Assembly: GCA_948099385.1 (NCBI GenBank)
Contig: CANUEZ040000020.1
Coordinates: forward strand, 10,929,501 to 10,993,500
Length of the DNA stretch: 64,000 bases
DNA from: Fasciola hepatica
Lineage: Eukaryota > Platyhelminthes > Trematoda > Plagiorchiida > Fasciolidae
Reading direction: 5' to 3'
Part shown: positions 46,200 through 57,027 of the stretch, one piece after another
Layout of the letters: every line of letters starts with the position of its first letter
Position numbering within the stretch: position 1 is the stretch's first letter
Position numbers and translations under genes: made by a program
Notes under the pieces: generated by a model
Told to the model about the DNA's origin: nothing
The model's database searches: none
What the model saw: only the letters and a program-made list of their open reading frames with translations

Positions 46200-47180
46200 G
46201 TTCAGTTCAGTTCAGAAAATCAATAACCGTGAGCTGACCGCGGTGCGTTTGGTTGCTATCTCCTGGCGGCTACCTCAATAAGAAATAATAAAGAACAATG
46301 ATATGAAAAGAGTAGTAGGAGAACTACAAATACTAGTATCAAGTCCATAAAGAGAATTTGGGAATACAAGAGCGCCAATGATCCCGACACTAGCCATATC
46401 CTCCGACGTACCTAAACACGGAGTGGGAGGGTGTCTTGGACCCAATCCACGAGGCCTAACACGCTCTACATGGCCAAGTCCGCAGGTTGGGTTTTGCATG
46501 CCCTTCTTCCGTCTCATGAACTGGGCATCTTTATTCATCTTCCAACCATTACTCGCCTCAGCAAACATTGTTTACCAAGGAATCCTGTCAAGGGACATGC
46601 GCAACAAATGTCTTAACCATCTTAGCCTGATGACCTTTAGTGCTTTATTCACTAATTTGGTTTGTGAACCTGAGACTCCGTCGAACCTCAGCATTGCTGA
46701 TACGGTGTTCCCACCATATTCGAGCAATGCCACGAAATAATCGGTGTTCAGATACCGACAATCTTCGTATATCCTCCATCCACAGTGGCCATGTTTCTGA
46801 ATCATGCAGAAGCACGGGCCTGATGGCTGAAGCAAACATTAGACCCTTGATAGGTAAACAGAGTTATGTCGACGCCACAGGTTGGCAAACGCCAAAGGAG
46901 CCTTCTGTATACGCAACAACACCTCATCCGATATCCAACCTCGGGTGAAATGTAACTGCCCAGATAACACAACTTGTCTACATGGTCTATAGTCTCCCCA
47001 AATATTGAAAAGTTTGGCGTTGAACCAACCCAATTCTCCAACAGCATCTTGTAACCTGAATGTGCAAAACGCATACCGAACATCGCTACGCGGTTATTCA
47101 AGCTGTCCAGAAAGGCTTGCAACTTACATTGTTCTTCACTTAGAAGAGCTGTCTCATCCACATCTGATAGGGGCAGCACC
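46200..47180 (-). pseudogene. RTE-like LINE RT C-terminal fragment
   Basis: Minus-strand frames, high to low coordinate: MFGMRFAHSGYKMLLENW, VDKLCYLGSYISPEVGY, then IRPVLLHDSETWPLW, RGIARIWWEHRISNAEVRRS, IRLRWLRHLLRMSLDRIP and the tail. Order and motifs match the LINE tails at 29.1 and 42.5 kb. Several frameshifts are present. Confidence 0.82.
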
Positions 47181-47367
47181 TCTGAGATGGTAGACCGTCA
47201 TGGCCTTGGAGTATCCTTCATCTCATTGGTCTCCGTCAGATAAACAGCTCTCACCTGTGGCTCCAAAAAGTTGATGCATGCACCAGCGGCTACACCACGG
47301 CAAATCGTTCAACAGGAGGGCTAAACCAGGTTCAGGGTAACCGGGGTCCAAAACCCCTGGTGAGACG

Positions 47368-47868
47368 GTGGTCGGCATGCGCAGACAATTATCCATATCG
47401 GCGGCTATGAAGGAGAATTGTCTAATTCACAGGGCCGTATGGGCACCTGGGTTGGATTCAACTCGATCGAATGACAAACAAGCTCCTAGGGAACCACCGG
47501 CAGCAATTCATCAACACGCTGCTGCCTTGCGGTCCACCCTTGGTTGTGCAAAGGCTAGAGGTGCGCCGGTGACTATGCGCACACTACATGACTATAAGGT
47601 GGATATTGCCTGCTTATCCGAAATCAAACTAGCCGACACCGGCACTTGTAACACCAAAGTTCCCGACGCAGATAGCCATTATTGGTTACACTACAGTGAC
47701 CCAGAAACTCCGGGTCGACAAGGAGTAGCAGCAGCTTTAAGTCACCGCGGCAATTCCGCTCTGCTCCCTTGGGAACCGATGTCATCAAGGACTGCAGTGG
47801 CGCGTTTCAAAGGTCAACCAGTCAACCTTATCGTGGTCGCGATCTAAGCCTCAACCTTATCATCCGAC
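47368..47868 (+). pseudogene. LINE endonuclease, N-terminal part
   Basis: Contains MRTLHDYKVDIACLSEIKLA, with the catalytic SEIKL block of AP-type endonucleases, then PGRQGVAAALS and VNLIVVAI. A stop follows where family members would read YAPT. The frame continues to SSDTSEK at the insertion point. Confidence 0.85.
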
Positions 47869-47880
47869 ACTAGTGAGAAG

Positions 47881-48045
47881 TTAGAGCTCATCAGTGGTGC
47901 ATATTCTCTGCCACACCCAGGGTTTGAACCCGAGTCCTTTCATTTCGAAGGCGTGTGTGTTACCACTGCGCCACCCCGGTCCCGTACGGGCTGATCCGGA
48001 TCGCCAAGGTATGCTTGTTCAGATGTCGACCTCTATGACAGCCAG
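47881..48045 (-). mobile_element. SINE, left arm of inverted pair
   Basis: 165-bp reverse complement of 48313-48477, with very few differences. The tRNA-like part is 47909-47981 on the minus strand. Beyond 48045 the match continues after an ~11-base gap (CAGCTTCGAAT). Confidence 0.92.
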
Positions 48046-48165
48046 CTTCGAATAGAGACACAGTACCTGTCCCGTTAACTTCGAGCGAATGCCTTCCACC
48101 AAGTCAGGTCTGCCCCACAGGATTGGGTACACTTCCCCCCCATTTTAAACCTGCATCGCATTTTT

Positions 48166-48167
<2 letters not shown>

Positions 48168-48222
<55 letters not shown>
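48168..48222. repeat. (TA)n microsatellite
   Basis: About 27 AT units in the spacer of the inverted SINE pair. Confidence 0.95.
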
Positions 48223-48223
<1 letters not shown>

Positions 48224-48224
<1 letters not shown>

Positions 48225-48620
48225 TGCAATTACTTGCGAGTAGTGTGAGGGATTGATGAATCTTCGTTTGGCTGACTGTCCTCTGAACTCCATTCGAAGC
48301 TGTCGGGCATCTCTGGCTGTCATAGAGGTCGACATCTGAACAAGCATACCTTGGCGATCCGGATCAGCCCGTACGGGACCGGGGTGGCGCAGTGGTAACA
48401 CACACGCCTTCGAAATGAAAGGACTCGGGTTCAAACCCTGGGTGTGGCAGAGAATATGCACCGCTGATGAGCTCTAACAAGAGCGAAACTCGAGTCTGGT
48501 GCTTTCGGGCGCAGTTTGGTCGGACGACCTGAGGTTCGTGCGTGAAAGATAGATTCCAAAGGACAGTCAACCAAACGAAGTTTCATCAATCCCACACAAT
48601 ACTCACAAGTAATTGCGTGA
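48224..48620 (+). mobile_element. SINE unit flanked by ~60-bp inverted repeats
   Basis: The left end TGCAATTACTTGCGAGTAGT...CTTCGTTTGGCTGACTGTCC is mirrored by the right end, whose complement reads CGCAATTACTTGTGAGTATT...CTTCGTTTGGTTGACTGTCC. A tRNA-like region lies between. It could be a MITE that captured a SINE, or a foldback product; I cannot decide. Confidence 0.75.
48377..48449 (+). other. tRNA-like region of SINE, right arm
   Basis: It starts GACCGGGGTGGCGCAGTGG and has an A box (TGGCGCAGTGGTA), an anticodon-like loop CTTCGAA (TCG, Arg) and a B box GGGTTCAAACCC. The tail GCACCGCTGATGAGC is homologous to the satellite-unit tail at 1-3208. It reads as a tRNA-derived SINE promoter, not a tRNA gene. 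Confidence 0.72.
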
Positions 48621-48638
48621 CATATATACTAGTGAGAA

Positions 48639-49090
48639 AGACGAACTTTACGACAGTCTCCAAGCAGCGGCGAATCGCATTCTCAAAATGGATATACTCA
48701 TCATAGCGGGTAACTGAAACGCCCGCACAGGCATGCAAGATGTCTTGACACGTCACATTCTCGAGAAGCTTCGCCTGGGTCAGTGCTGTGAAAACGGCGA
48801 TAGGCTAACCAAGTCCTCCGATTTCACCCGATTGTGCTTAACCAACACACGGTTCCAGCACCCTAGAAGGCACCTTCTCACATGGTATTCCAATGACGGC
48901 ATAACAGCTCACCAAACTGACTACGTGCTAGTCCGGTCGCGATGGATCTCGTCAATAGAAGATAGGTCGTACCGCGGCGCTGATGCAGGCAAAACTGGAG
49001 GATCAGATTATGTGCTGGTTCGTGCGAAGCTTTGTCTTTGCCTAACGACCCAACTAAAGGCAACTCACCCCGAAGGGTCTCAACGTGGAA
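48639..49090 (+). pseudogene. LINE endonuclease, C-terminal part
   Basis: Contains MDILIIAGN, then a stop where the family has D-W, then NARTGMQDVLTRHI, LLTWYSNDGITAHQTDYVLV and GGSDYVLVRAKL, equivalent to the GDWNA-TG, QIDYVL and SDH-LV motifs. SDY in place of SDH changes the catalytic His. Confidence 0.85.
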
Positions 49091-49479
49091 CTGCTCAAGT
49101 CCAGGGAGAAGACGGAGGTTCTTAAGAAGGAGATCGAACTGCGGTTGTCAACCGATGCATCCATCTCGCACTACACAACAGACTCGGTCCATCTGCTGTG
49201 GGCTAAAGTGAAAGTAGCAGTACATCAAGGCGCAATAGGTGAATTAGGATTCACGAAATACTGCTATGAAGCCTGGATATCTGAGGATACTGCCTGTCTC
49301 ACTACCTTGTCTACCTTGTCAGACGCGAGGCAACCCGTTCTGAAAAGAACGATCAACGTAATTACTGGGACGAAATAACAAATAAGATGGAAACTGCAGC
49401 CAGTGCTTGTCACTTCGCAAACCTCTTTCGCGTCATGCGATCGGCTAAAAGACAGCCTATTTACCCTACCTAGCACAAT

Positions 49480-50240
49480 GCCGCTAGTTCAACCATCCTT
49501 GATATAGATGGTAAGGTAACTAGATGGGTAAAACATTTCAGCCAGCTCCTCAAACACCTACTACGTAAAACGATAGATACTAATTCAACTTCAGCTCCCC
49601 CATATACCATCAACTGTGATTCTCTGTCATTAGATAAGATAGCGAATGCGATTGACCGTTTAAAATCTGGCAATTCCCCCAGTGAAGACGGAATCCCTGT
49701 GAAAATCTACAAGACATGTCTTTCGGTGGTCACCGAGCCACTTTGTACCCTATTCTACTTGATTTGGGAAGCTGAAAATGCTCATCCGATTGAAACACCT
49801 CAGTTCTGCTTCAATTTCCCAAAAAAGTGGTAAAACGGTGCGCGGAAACTACAGTGGTATTAGTCCATTAGACATGGTTGCAAAGGCGTTCGCCCAGCTC
49901 GCGTTGAATAGCCTCACTGAATCGAGGCATACACGTGTTCGATCCTATGAGAAAGGCTTCTGTCCAGGCATAGAATGCGTCAACCAAATATTCATCTTCC
50001 GGAGGATTCTGGAACACCGTTTCAAATTCCAACGCCCTACCACCGCATGCCTCATAGACTTTCGCGCCGTCTTTAACTCAATAGATAGCGAATCTTTGTG
50101 GAAGATAATGCTCGCAGATGGCGTCCTATTCAAACTGGTCAGCCTGATAAAGCCGTATTATGCTGGAACAAAATCACGTGTCCGAGTTTACGGCAAAGAG
50201 TCTTGCCCATTCGAACTGAAGTCAGGAGTACGATAAAAAT
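49480..50240 (+). pseudogene. LINE reverse transcriptase, fingers and motif A
   Basis: The first frame has IDRLKSGNSPSEDGIPVKIY. After a shift it reads NYSGISPLDMVAKAFAQLAL, GFCPGIECVNQIFIFRRILE and CLIDFRAVFNSIDSESLW, the NYRGISLL, GFRPGR-C-DQIF-LR and DF--AFDS-D motifs of RTE-type RTs. The A-to-V change in DFRAVF lies beside the catalytic Asp. Confidence 0.88.
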
Positions 50241-50344
50241 ACCCGTTATCTCCAGTGCTGTCCGACTTTGCTGTGGACTGGGTAGTGCAACGCGCAGTGG
50301 AAGGTTATCAGGGCGTCCGAGTTTCCTCAGGTCGCAGTTTTTCT

Positions 50345-50526
50345 TATTACATGCTTCCGCATGAGTGCAGTAGAAGGGGCATTTACCCCATAGCGACGAA
50401 GGCCCACTGCACTATTGGGGGTAACCGGCAAACAGACCCTGAAACTTGGAGTGGCGATGCACCACATAAGGTACCGATAAGTTAGGTGTGGTAACAATCC
50501 GGACGACAGTTGATTACTGTCTACCA
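50345..50526 (+). mobile_element. SINE family A, copy d (inside LINE RT)
   Basis: Full-length copy from TTACATGCTTCCGCATGAGT through GGGGCATTTACCCCATAGC and GGTAACCGGCAAACAGACC to ATTACTGTCTACCACC. It separates RT residues GVRVSSGRSF from LEFLDDVVV, directly upstream of the polymerase box. No clear target duplication is visible. Confidence 0.88.
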
Positions 50527-51375
50527 CCTTGAATTCTTAGACGATGTAGTGGTGCCCAGGGGGACCTGACCACCTTGTAAGCGGCCCTTGATCGGGTTGA
50601 TAAGTATGTTTCGGAGACTGGTCTTGAGACTAATACCACGAAAACCAAGATGTTCGTAATATCCATCATTCATGTGAACCGAGCCCTACAACTGAGTGAG
50701 CGAGCAAAAAAATTGTCTCGGATTTTTAGTACCTTGGCTCTATTATCCTGCCAAACGGACAAGCCGCAGATGATGCCAAACGGCGCACTGACAAGGTCCG
50801 AATGCCTTTTCTATAGCTTTAAAACACCGTGGCGGCGGAACGAGATTAGTCCTAAGACCAAGTTCAGGATGTTTACCGCCGCACTTGGACCAGTCTTACT
50901 ATATGGTTGCGAAACCTGGTCAATAACAGCTAGGGATATCAGGCGACTAGAAATTATCGATCACTGACGCGTTAGATCTATTGTTAAAGTAAGATGGAGT
51001 GACAGAATCTCGAATGAAAACATTCGAAATCACCGCCGCATCATCCGTCTTTCAACGCGCAAACGGCTCCGCCGACTAAAGTGGTTTGGGCACGTACTTC
51101 GTAAACCTAACCACGCCCTAACCATCACTGCCATGGCACCATTTCCATGCCCAGACTGGTGATGCCGACGAGGCGAACAATTAGAGACTCGGTTGAACAC
51201 GGTTTTTGAAGACGTAAACCAACTTGGCTTTTGTATGGTGTACGGCACTCGCCAGCGGAAATCGAACTGAATCGACATCTGCGAGGACCTTGTTGGCAAC
51301 CGTCCAGCATGGCAACTGTGATCAAAGACATCCATGAAGCCGGTTTATCCTCTCCAAGGGACCGGCCGCAGTGAA
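50527..51375 (+). pseudogene. LINE reverse transcriptase, polymerase box to C-terminus
   Basis: Begins LEFLDDVVV (motif C), then TNTTKTKMFV in broken frames. It continues GPVLLYGCETWSITARDIRR, SIVKVRWSDRISNENIRNH and LRRLKWFGHVLRKPNH, the standard RTE-like C-terminal domain. Confidence 0.85.
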
Positions 51376-51471
51376 GTAAAGTAAGTCCTTCTGGGATAAC
51401 TCATGCTTCGCTTTGTATCAAAATTTTGCCTAATTCCGCGGATGATGTAAAAAACATGGTTTTAGGTAGTC

Positions 51472-51651
51472 TGTGAAGAAATGAAACCGCGGTTTTACAA
51501 GCCCCACTATGGTCGCCCGCTCAAAGATACACAACCATTCGGGCGACTGTGTATTGATTTTAAAGGTCCACTGCCTTTGACTGCCTACAACCGCTGCCCT
51601 CTAACTGTTATTGATTAGTGCACTCGCTTCCTCTTTGCATTTGCTGTTTGG
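51472..51651 (+). pseudogene. Ty3/gypsy integrase fragment, plus strand
   Basis: Reads CEEMKPRFYKPHYGRPLKDT, PFGRLCIDFKGPLPLTAYN, LTVID-stop-CTRFLFAFAVW. KPRFYKP, then IDFKGPLP with the first catalytic Asp, then TVIDEYSRFPFAF is the integrase core of a gypsy lineage. No LTRs or other domains are attached. Confidence 0.78.
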
Positions 51652-51869
51652 ATGTATCGGCAACCCCGGTGACTAAGTGACTGACAACTGTTCGTGTTAT
51701 TCGGCATGCCCGCTTACATCATCATCATCGTACAGTGTTAAACAATAGGGCAAGCCCCACTGACAACTGCCTTTCTCACCATATTGCACGTTGGATTAGA
51801 AAGTATGAATATATAAGATAAACAGGGACCGGACCTACATGGGTGGGAAAAGGAAAGAATGCTCTAATA

Positions 51870-52195
51870 GCCAACACACGGAATACCCAGTCCAACTGTA
51901 CCAACGCACATCGATCAATAATTCTGATTCGATAGAAAGTGACAACACGATCGCCACTGTTCACGGTTTGCTGCCATATCTTTCAATGTATCCAGCCAAC
52001 TGGTTGATGGATCTTTTGGACCCCAACCACGAAGACGTAAGGCACCTACTTTCCCCAAGTTCCCTGGGCATTTTCTCATTCCACACTGCCACTTCATCTG
52101 TTGACCTCCACGTGGGTTTTTCCAATCCTGAGGAGGAACGGAGAATAAGACACGGTATGGTAGACGTGTGTTTGCCATACGTATCACGTGCCCCC
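51870..52195 (-). pseudogene. RTE-like LINE C-terminal tail
   Basis: Minus-strand frame: RWGGGHVIRMANTRLPYRVL, then GGQQMKWQCGMRKC and PSTSWLDTLKDMAANREQWR. Matches the tail domain after the RT in the other LINE fragments (RWLGHVLRM-R-P-R-LF ... W---M--L----). Confidence 0.75.
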
Positions 52196-52202
52196 CCCCC
52201 CA

Positions 52203-52378
52203 CCGAGCACGAGTGTGGTGGAAGGGGCATATACCCCATAGCCACAAGGGCCCACTGCACTATTAGGGATAACCGGTAAACAGACCCTGAGACTTGGAGT
52301 GGCGATGAACCACATAAGGTACCAATAGGTCAAGTGCGGTAACGATCTGGACGACAGGGGATTACTGTCTACCACCAA
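52203..52378 (+). mobile_element. SINE family A, copy e
   Basis: Near full-length plus-strand copy: GGGGCATATACCCCATAGCC, GGCCCACTGCACTATTAGGG, TAACCGGTAAACAGACCC, ACCACATAAGGTACCAAT and GGATTACTGTCTACCACC. Confidence 0.9.
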
Positions 52379-52559
52379 AGTATCTTGTGATGGCGGAAAT
52401 TCGAACCTCGGACTTCTGGGATGGTTATCAAACGCTATAAACGGCTCGACCACTACCGGCTATTCACACGCACACTTCATACAACAAATGACCAAATCTC
52501 TTCTTTATGACGCCTTCTTCCTAGTTCTGTCCCCGTCGGTGATTTTTGCGTATACCAAG

Positions 52560-53760
52560 GATCCTGGACTGAGTATATTGGTGATTTTACTGCCGGTAGC
52601 ACTTCAAGGTGGTTCTTCCGTGGGAATTAAAGCATGACGGATGGTTCGTAGAGGCCGTCACATCAGGGCTTCCGCAGGAGACTGGCCGTTCGGTGCTGCC
52701 GGATTTGGGGCTATGCGGTAAGTGAACAGAAATTTCTGGAAGATTTCTCCGTAGCCTCTCATTCGTTACATGAGAAGCGCTCATTTGAAGGCATCAACAA
52801 ATCGTTCCGCATGACCGTTTGATTGAAGATGGTATGGCGAGGAGCGAAAATACTCGATTCGTAAAGCGGGGCAATACTCACGAAAGAGCACCGATGAAAA
52901 CTGGGACCTGTTGTCCGACATAATTGTTTCCGGTAATCCGTGTTGCGAGAATGCTCTACGTAGGCAGGACGGTGTGGTTTCGGTAGTCGGTGAGGACAAA
53001 GGTTAAATTTCCAGACACTTAGAGAGAGCATTTGCCAACACCCGGCAGTGTGTTTCGTTAATGGGTCTAGCATAATCAATGCGCACCTGGGACCATGGGC
53101 CTTTCGATGCACTTCGGGAACAGGTTGCTCTTTGGGCAGAATAACTGCTGCTTGTTGGCATCCTGAAGGTCGGCACAAGATGTCCTTCACTGCGGCGTCT
53201 ATACACGGCCAGTTAATGAAGCTGCGGACCAGAGCCTTCATGCGACCCATTCCTGGGTGTCCAGTGTGAAACCGTCGAAGAACCATCTACCTGAGAAAGA
53301 CGAGAATGACGACTCTGCAAGCATGAGACAAGAATCTACCACGGATAGTGAAGTGCGGCGTGTATGCAGTTGGGTTAATTTACCTGTCGGAGCTGTGTCT
53401 GACCATTTTGTCTTAGTTCATTAGATAGCGAAACAGATAACGGGATCCAACTGGGTCTCATGGCGAACATCGTCCTCAGTCACAGAAATACTTCCGACAG
53501 CATCATGGAGAATGCGACGCGTCATCCTCGACAGACACTGTGGCTCAGGGGTAACGAGCTGTGGCATCAGAAAACGCGAGAGGGCATCAGTCCGTTCAAC
53601 CTCTTCGGCATGGCGGTACTCAATTGTGAAATTATAGCCAAGGAGGAGGGTAGCTAAACGCTGGAAACGATTGGCACAGTACACCGGAATACCCTTGTTG
53701 TAGCCGGAATTACCAAATAAAGGCATGTAATCTGTCAATGAAATGACGCCCATAAATGTA
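52560..53760 (-). pseudogene. Ty3/gypsy RNase H-integrase fragment, minus strand
   Basis: High to low coordinate: TDYMPLFGN, RFQRLATLLLGYNFTIEYRH and TDALSRF (RNase H C-terminus and linker); then HTGHPGMGRMKALVRSFINW with a Cys pair (zinc-binding HHCC domain); then WSQVRIDYARPI; then SQFSSVLFREYC and HAERFVDAFK (integrase core); then HLPHSPKSGSTERPVS, the C-terminal RTAPH-T-G-SPA region. Multiple frameshifts. It differs in sequence and orientation from the 51.5-kb fragment. Confidence 0.88.
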
Positions 53761-54011
53761 CTTCTTAAAATTCCACAAAGAAATTCACCCTAAGGCCCTA
53801 TTCCTTTATTTGGCTGTAGTTTTACTCCGACGGTGATAATGTACGAGATGCATGAGCTACTAGTTTCTCCGTTCCGTTCGACTACCTGTGCAAGATAACG
53901 ACGCCAATGCCGTCAGCTGCACCAATGATGGAAACGTTACGGTGATTGTATTAATAGCAGCTAGGTCTCAGCATTTTCTTGAGACTAGTAGATGCGGTCT
54001 GATAGTTTAGT

Positions 54012-54700
54012 TTGGTTTAGTTTATTCAACCATCACCCTCGCACTTCTGTACTCCGGTTTCGGTTGCTACCTTCCAGCATTCTCGAGTCCAGGACAAAAA
54101 AGAATGGAAGCATATTATGAAAAAGATCCAAAAAATCATATTAATAAGCGAGAATCACGACGACAAAGAAAGAGTTCGAATGTAATTACGCCATTGGTCG
54201 CGACACCTGGCCATATCACTTAATGTCTCCAACCGTTTGGTAGATGGGATGCGTGGACCCCAACCTGGAAGTCTAACATGTCCTACTTGGCCAAGCCAAG
54301 GTTTTTATACTTTTCTGTCATGTTATAGACTGACCACCTCGACCTACCTTCCAATCACTACCTGCCTCGGAGAACAGAGTACACCGAGAAAGTCTGTCGA
54401 TGAACATGCGTAACAAATGCCCCAATCACCTAAACCTGTTTAGATTCAGTAATTGATCCAGAGACTGACCTATGGTTCCGAAAACCCTACGTCTAAATTC
54501 AGCATTGCTGATACGGTGCTCCCATCGTATTTGGGCAATACCACGGAGACACTGGTGTTCGAACACTTACTACATTTCACCAAGTGGACAGATATCAGAT
54601 GAAGTGTCACCGCGTTTACAGAAGGCGCGTTTGGCTTTTGCCAACCTCCGTCATCTGTGGCACCGGCGTGACATCCGACTGTCTGTTAAGGGTTCAGTGT
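54012..54700 (-). mobile_element. RTE-like LINE 3' end, young copy 2
   Basis: 54012-54560 repeats 42517-43060 with few differences (TTATTCAACCATCACCCTCG, GAGTCCAGGACAAAAAAGAA and so on). It lacks a short stretch (TCCACTGGTC) present in copy 1. The end 54590-54700 reads plus-strand SPRLQKARLAFANLRHLWHR, an RT block of opposite orientation, so two LINE pieces are juxtaposed. Confidence 0.82.
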
Positions 54701-55149
54701 ACATATTGTGAGTGGTCACCGCTGGCTTGGATCAATTGAAGATTGTCGTTCATTTTGTTCAACACCTTCCCCCACCGTCGGGAGAAGTCCCAGGTACTCT
54801 ACTCCTACATCCATCTAGTGAGGGTTTTTTCATCGCCGTGTTTATTCACTATAGTGTCCTTCCCAGGGGCATAGTGGTTAGAACCACATGTTGCCCATCA
54901 ACTTCGTCTGGCCTCTACTCATCGACCTGTCAGGCGTGATTGAATCTCCGGCTTAAGGAAGCCTTCCCGCGTAGCTCTTTGGGTCATGGAGGCACCAAGC
55001 CATTACACCACGCGAAGGTGCAGTGTTGTTGTGATGCAGGTCTCTGTTGGACCATTGATGAATCGTGTTCCAGATAGGCAATACGTTCACATTCGTTTTC
55101 CAGAGTTTTATCCGGGGCTCCTGGCCGATCTTTGATAACAGACACGTTC

Positions 55150-55640
55150 TTACATCTTCATAACGAGGCGCACGCAAACCACATAAACATGAAATGGCAG
55201 AACCGATCTTCTGTAAGGAATCGGAATTTCTAGGTACGACCTATGCAATGAACCTCTGATCGCAACTCCTATCGCTCCAACCTGCAATGAAAAATCAAAA
55301 GACAGCAACACAACACGCCAACGCGACAGCATATTTACAGGAATCAACAACGCTGTATTCAAGGCGAAAACGAAGCATTCCCGAATTCGAACGTCTAGTC
55401 AGGCTCAAGCGCTGTTGGGCTGATTCGGCTGATAGAACCTTGGCCGAATTGATCATTGATTATGGATCCGATTTACGTGGCATTGCTGAAAACTGTACAA
55501 CCAACGAAAGGGGTCAGGAACTGTGTGATCTGACGATGTTCATTACTGATTATTTGCTTCGACCTGGCATGCTCAAAATGACCAGCGACCTACTTCAGCA
55601 AAAGCTTTTTTCACGACTTTTTATGACGTCTTAGATGATG
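55150..55640 (+). repeat. duplicated segment of unknown nature
   Basis: 55255-55420 and 56635-56790 are related: GCTCCAACCTGCAATG...CAACACAACACGCCAACG versus GCTCCAGCCCGCATATG...TACAACACGCCAATGT, both followed by GGAGCATTCCTAAACTC-like sequence. A 115-residue frame at 55287-55634 has no motif I recognise, and the second copy is not open, so it is probably not a gene. Confidence 0.5.
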
Positions 55641-55977
55641 TACTTTAGTCACTAGAAGAGTAAGGCGTATCTTATTTCGATTCCGTTTTCCTGGTTATAC
55701 TGACGGTGCCTATTTTGTTTCTAGTCTACGTGTCACCTTTCTTATATTAATTCACTTAGTTTGGAGGAGAAAAGCTTGTACAAAGTTTTAAATGCTTTGA
55801 CCGCAACAGCCACGTGTTGTTATAAATGTTCGGTGGAGTCTTGAAAGCATACTCCAAGGCTAATGGCCCCGTCTACGTTCCGCAATATAGATGATTCTGC
55901 TGGGTTTCTCGACAGTGCTTCGAAGATCAGCCACAGTATATTTGGTAGGGCCGTACGATGAGGTTAAAGCTAGAGTT

Positions 55978-56480
55978 TCAAAGGGGTCGGTAAGACCCCC
56001 AAATAGTTAGTTTCAATGCTGGTTTAATATCATTCTTCAGTGAGGTATCAACTGCACCTTGTGGAAGGCAATTCCACAAATGGGTCGTCCCAGAATCAAA
56101 AACGTTCTGTCGTGAAAAATATCCAGGGTCCGCATTTAAACAGTTCTCCGCTAGGTTCCTTTATGCTCCATTAGTCTCCAATTCCGGGTACGTAAAGAAG
56201 CAGTACACAAAAGCGGAGAAAAGATTTCGACTGATACGAATCAACTCTAGGCGATAGAAGTTTAATGCGGTAAGTTTTGATGGGTATGAAAGGTTCACCA
56301 TCGCGTGCATAGTTTTAATGGCTTTCCGCTGGACACATCTGATGCAATCGTGTGAAATTTGGTTGGCATATTCGAGGACAGGGCAGAGTAAATGACACAG
56401 ATGATTAGAAAATAATCTTCGGGTTCATAGGGAGACACATAAGACAGCCTTAATGGTCCTTGCCTGGGAACAAGGACAAA
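55978..56480 (-). pseudogene. CR1/jockey-type LINE C-terminus
   Basis: Minus-strand frame: LCPVLEYANQISHDCIRCVQ-RKA, then SKLTALNFYRLELIRISRNL, and the end THLWNCLPQGAVDTSLKNDI followed by a terminal stop at 55978-55980. RP-LEYA, VQRKA, YRRLR-DL and LWN-LP are the markers of the CR1/jockey C-terminal domain. One internal stop and an upstream frameshift. Confidence 0.82.
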
Positions 56481-57027
56481 CTCCTGGTCAACTAGAAACA
56501 TATAGCCTCGTTAATTCAAACTGAGATTTTGCAATGTTTCGCTAATGAGGAAAATTTGATGAGGATCGCCATCAGATGACATACTTCTGTGCCCCTCGCG
56601 ATCAAATCTGTCGTTCTACGAGCAGCCTGTGCACTCCACCTCTGCTCTCAACCCCGATCGCTCCAGCCCGCATATGAAAATCAGAAGACTAAAGTACAAC
56701 ACGCCAATGTACCTACATGCATGAACAAAGTGGTATTTAAAATGATAACGGAGCATTCCTAAACTCGGGCGTCTAAACAGATTTTTTCCTCGAAGGGCCA
56801 ATCACGTTGATAAGACACTGACCAGTCTGGTTCACTGAACTTTGATCTCTTTTATGTCGGACTAAAGATGACTGTTTGATTAGCAAAAGCGGTTAAGTCT
56901 CATGCGGTCTGACGGTTTATTGATTAATGATTACTGACTCCGGTCGGGCCGTTGCTGGTCCTGTGATTAGGAGCGTTTGAGTACCACCTTGAAGGTCAGA
57001 GGACAGAAACTCGCCATCGCCGATCAG

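Larger units (their letters stand above)
47880..48627. mobile_element. nested insertion with 11-bp target duplication
   Basis: ACTAGTGAGAA occurs at 47869-47879 and again at 48628-48638. Removing the stretch between restores the LINE endonuclease sequence (SEK followed by DELYDSLQAAANRIL). Inside are two inverted SINE parts and a (TA)n run. The direct repeats mark it as a genuine insertion. Confidence 0.88.
47200..51375 (+). mobile_element. RTE-like non-LTR retrotransposon, near complete, inactivated
   Basis: The longest LINE in the window, with a 5' leader, AP-type endonuclease (47368-47868 and 48639-49090), linker, RT (about 49480-50240 and 50527-50970) and C-terminal tail to about 51375. 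It is interrupted by a 748-bp insertion (47880-48627) and a SINE (about 50345-50526) and carries several stops and frameshifts. EN-RT single-polyprotein layout and RT tail motifs resemble RTE-clade elements common in flukes; CR1 affiliation is a less likely alternative. Confidence 0.85.

Noticed and set aside
55287..55634. Host gene encoding a 115-residue protein
   Set aside because: No known motif, and the sequence belongs to a duplicated segment whose other copy is not open.
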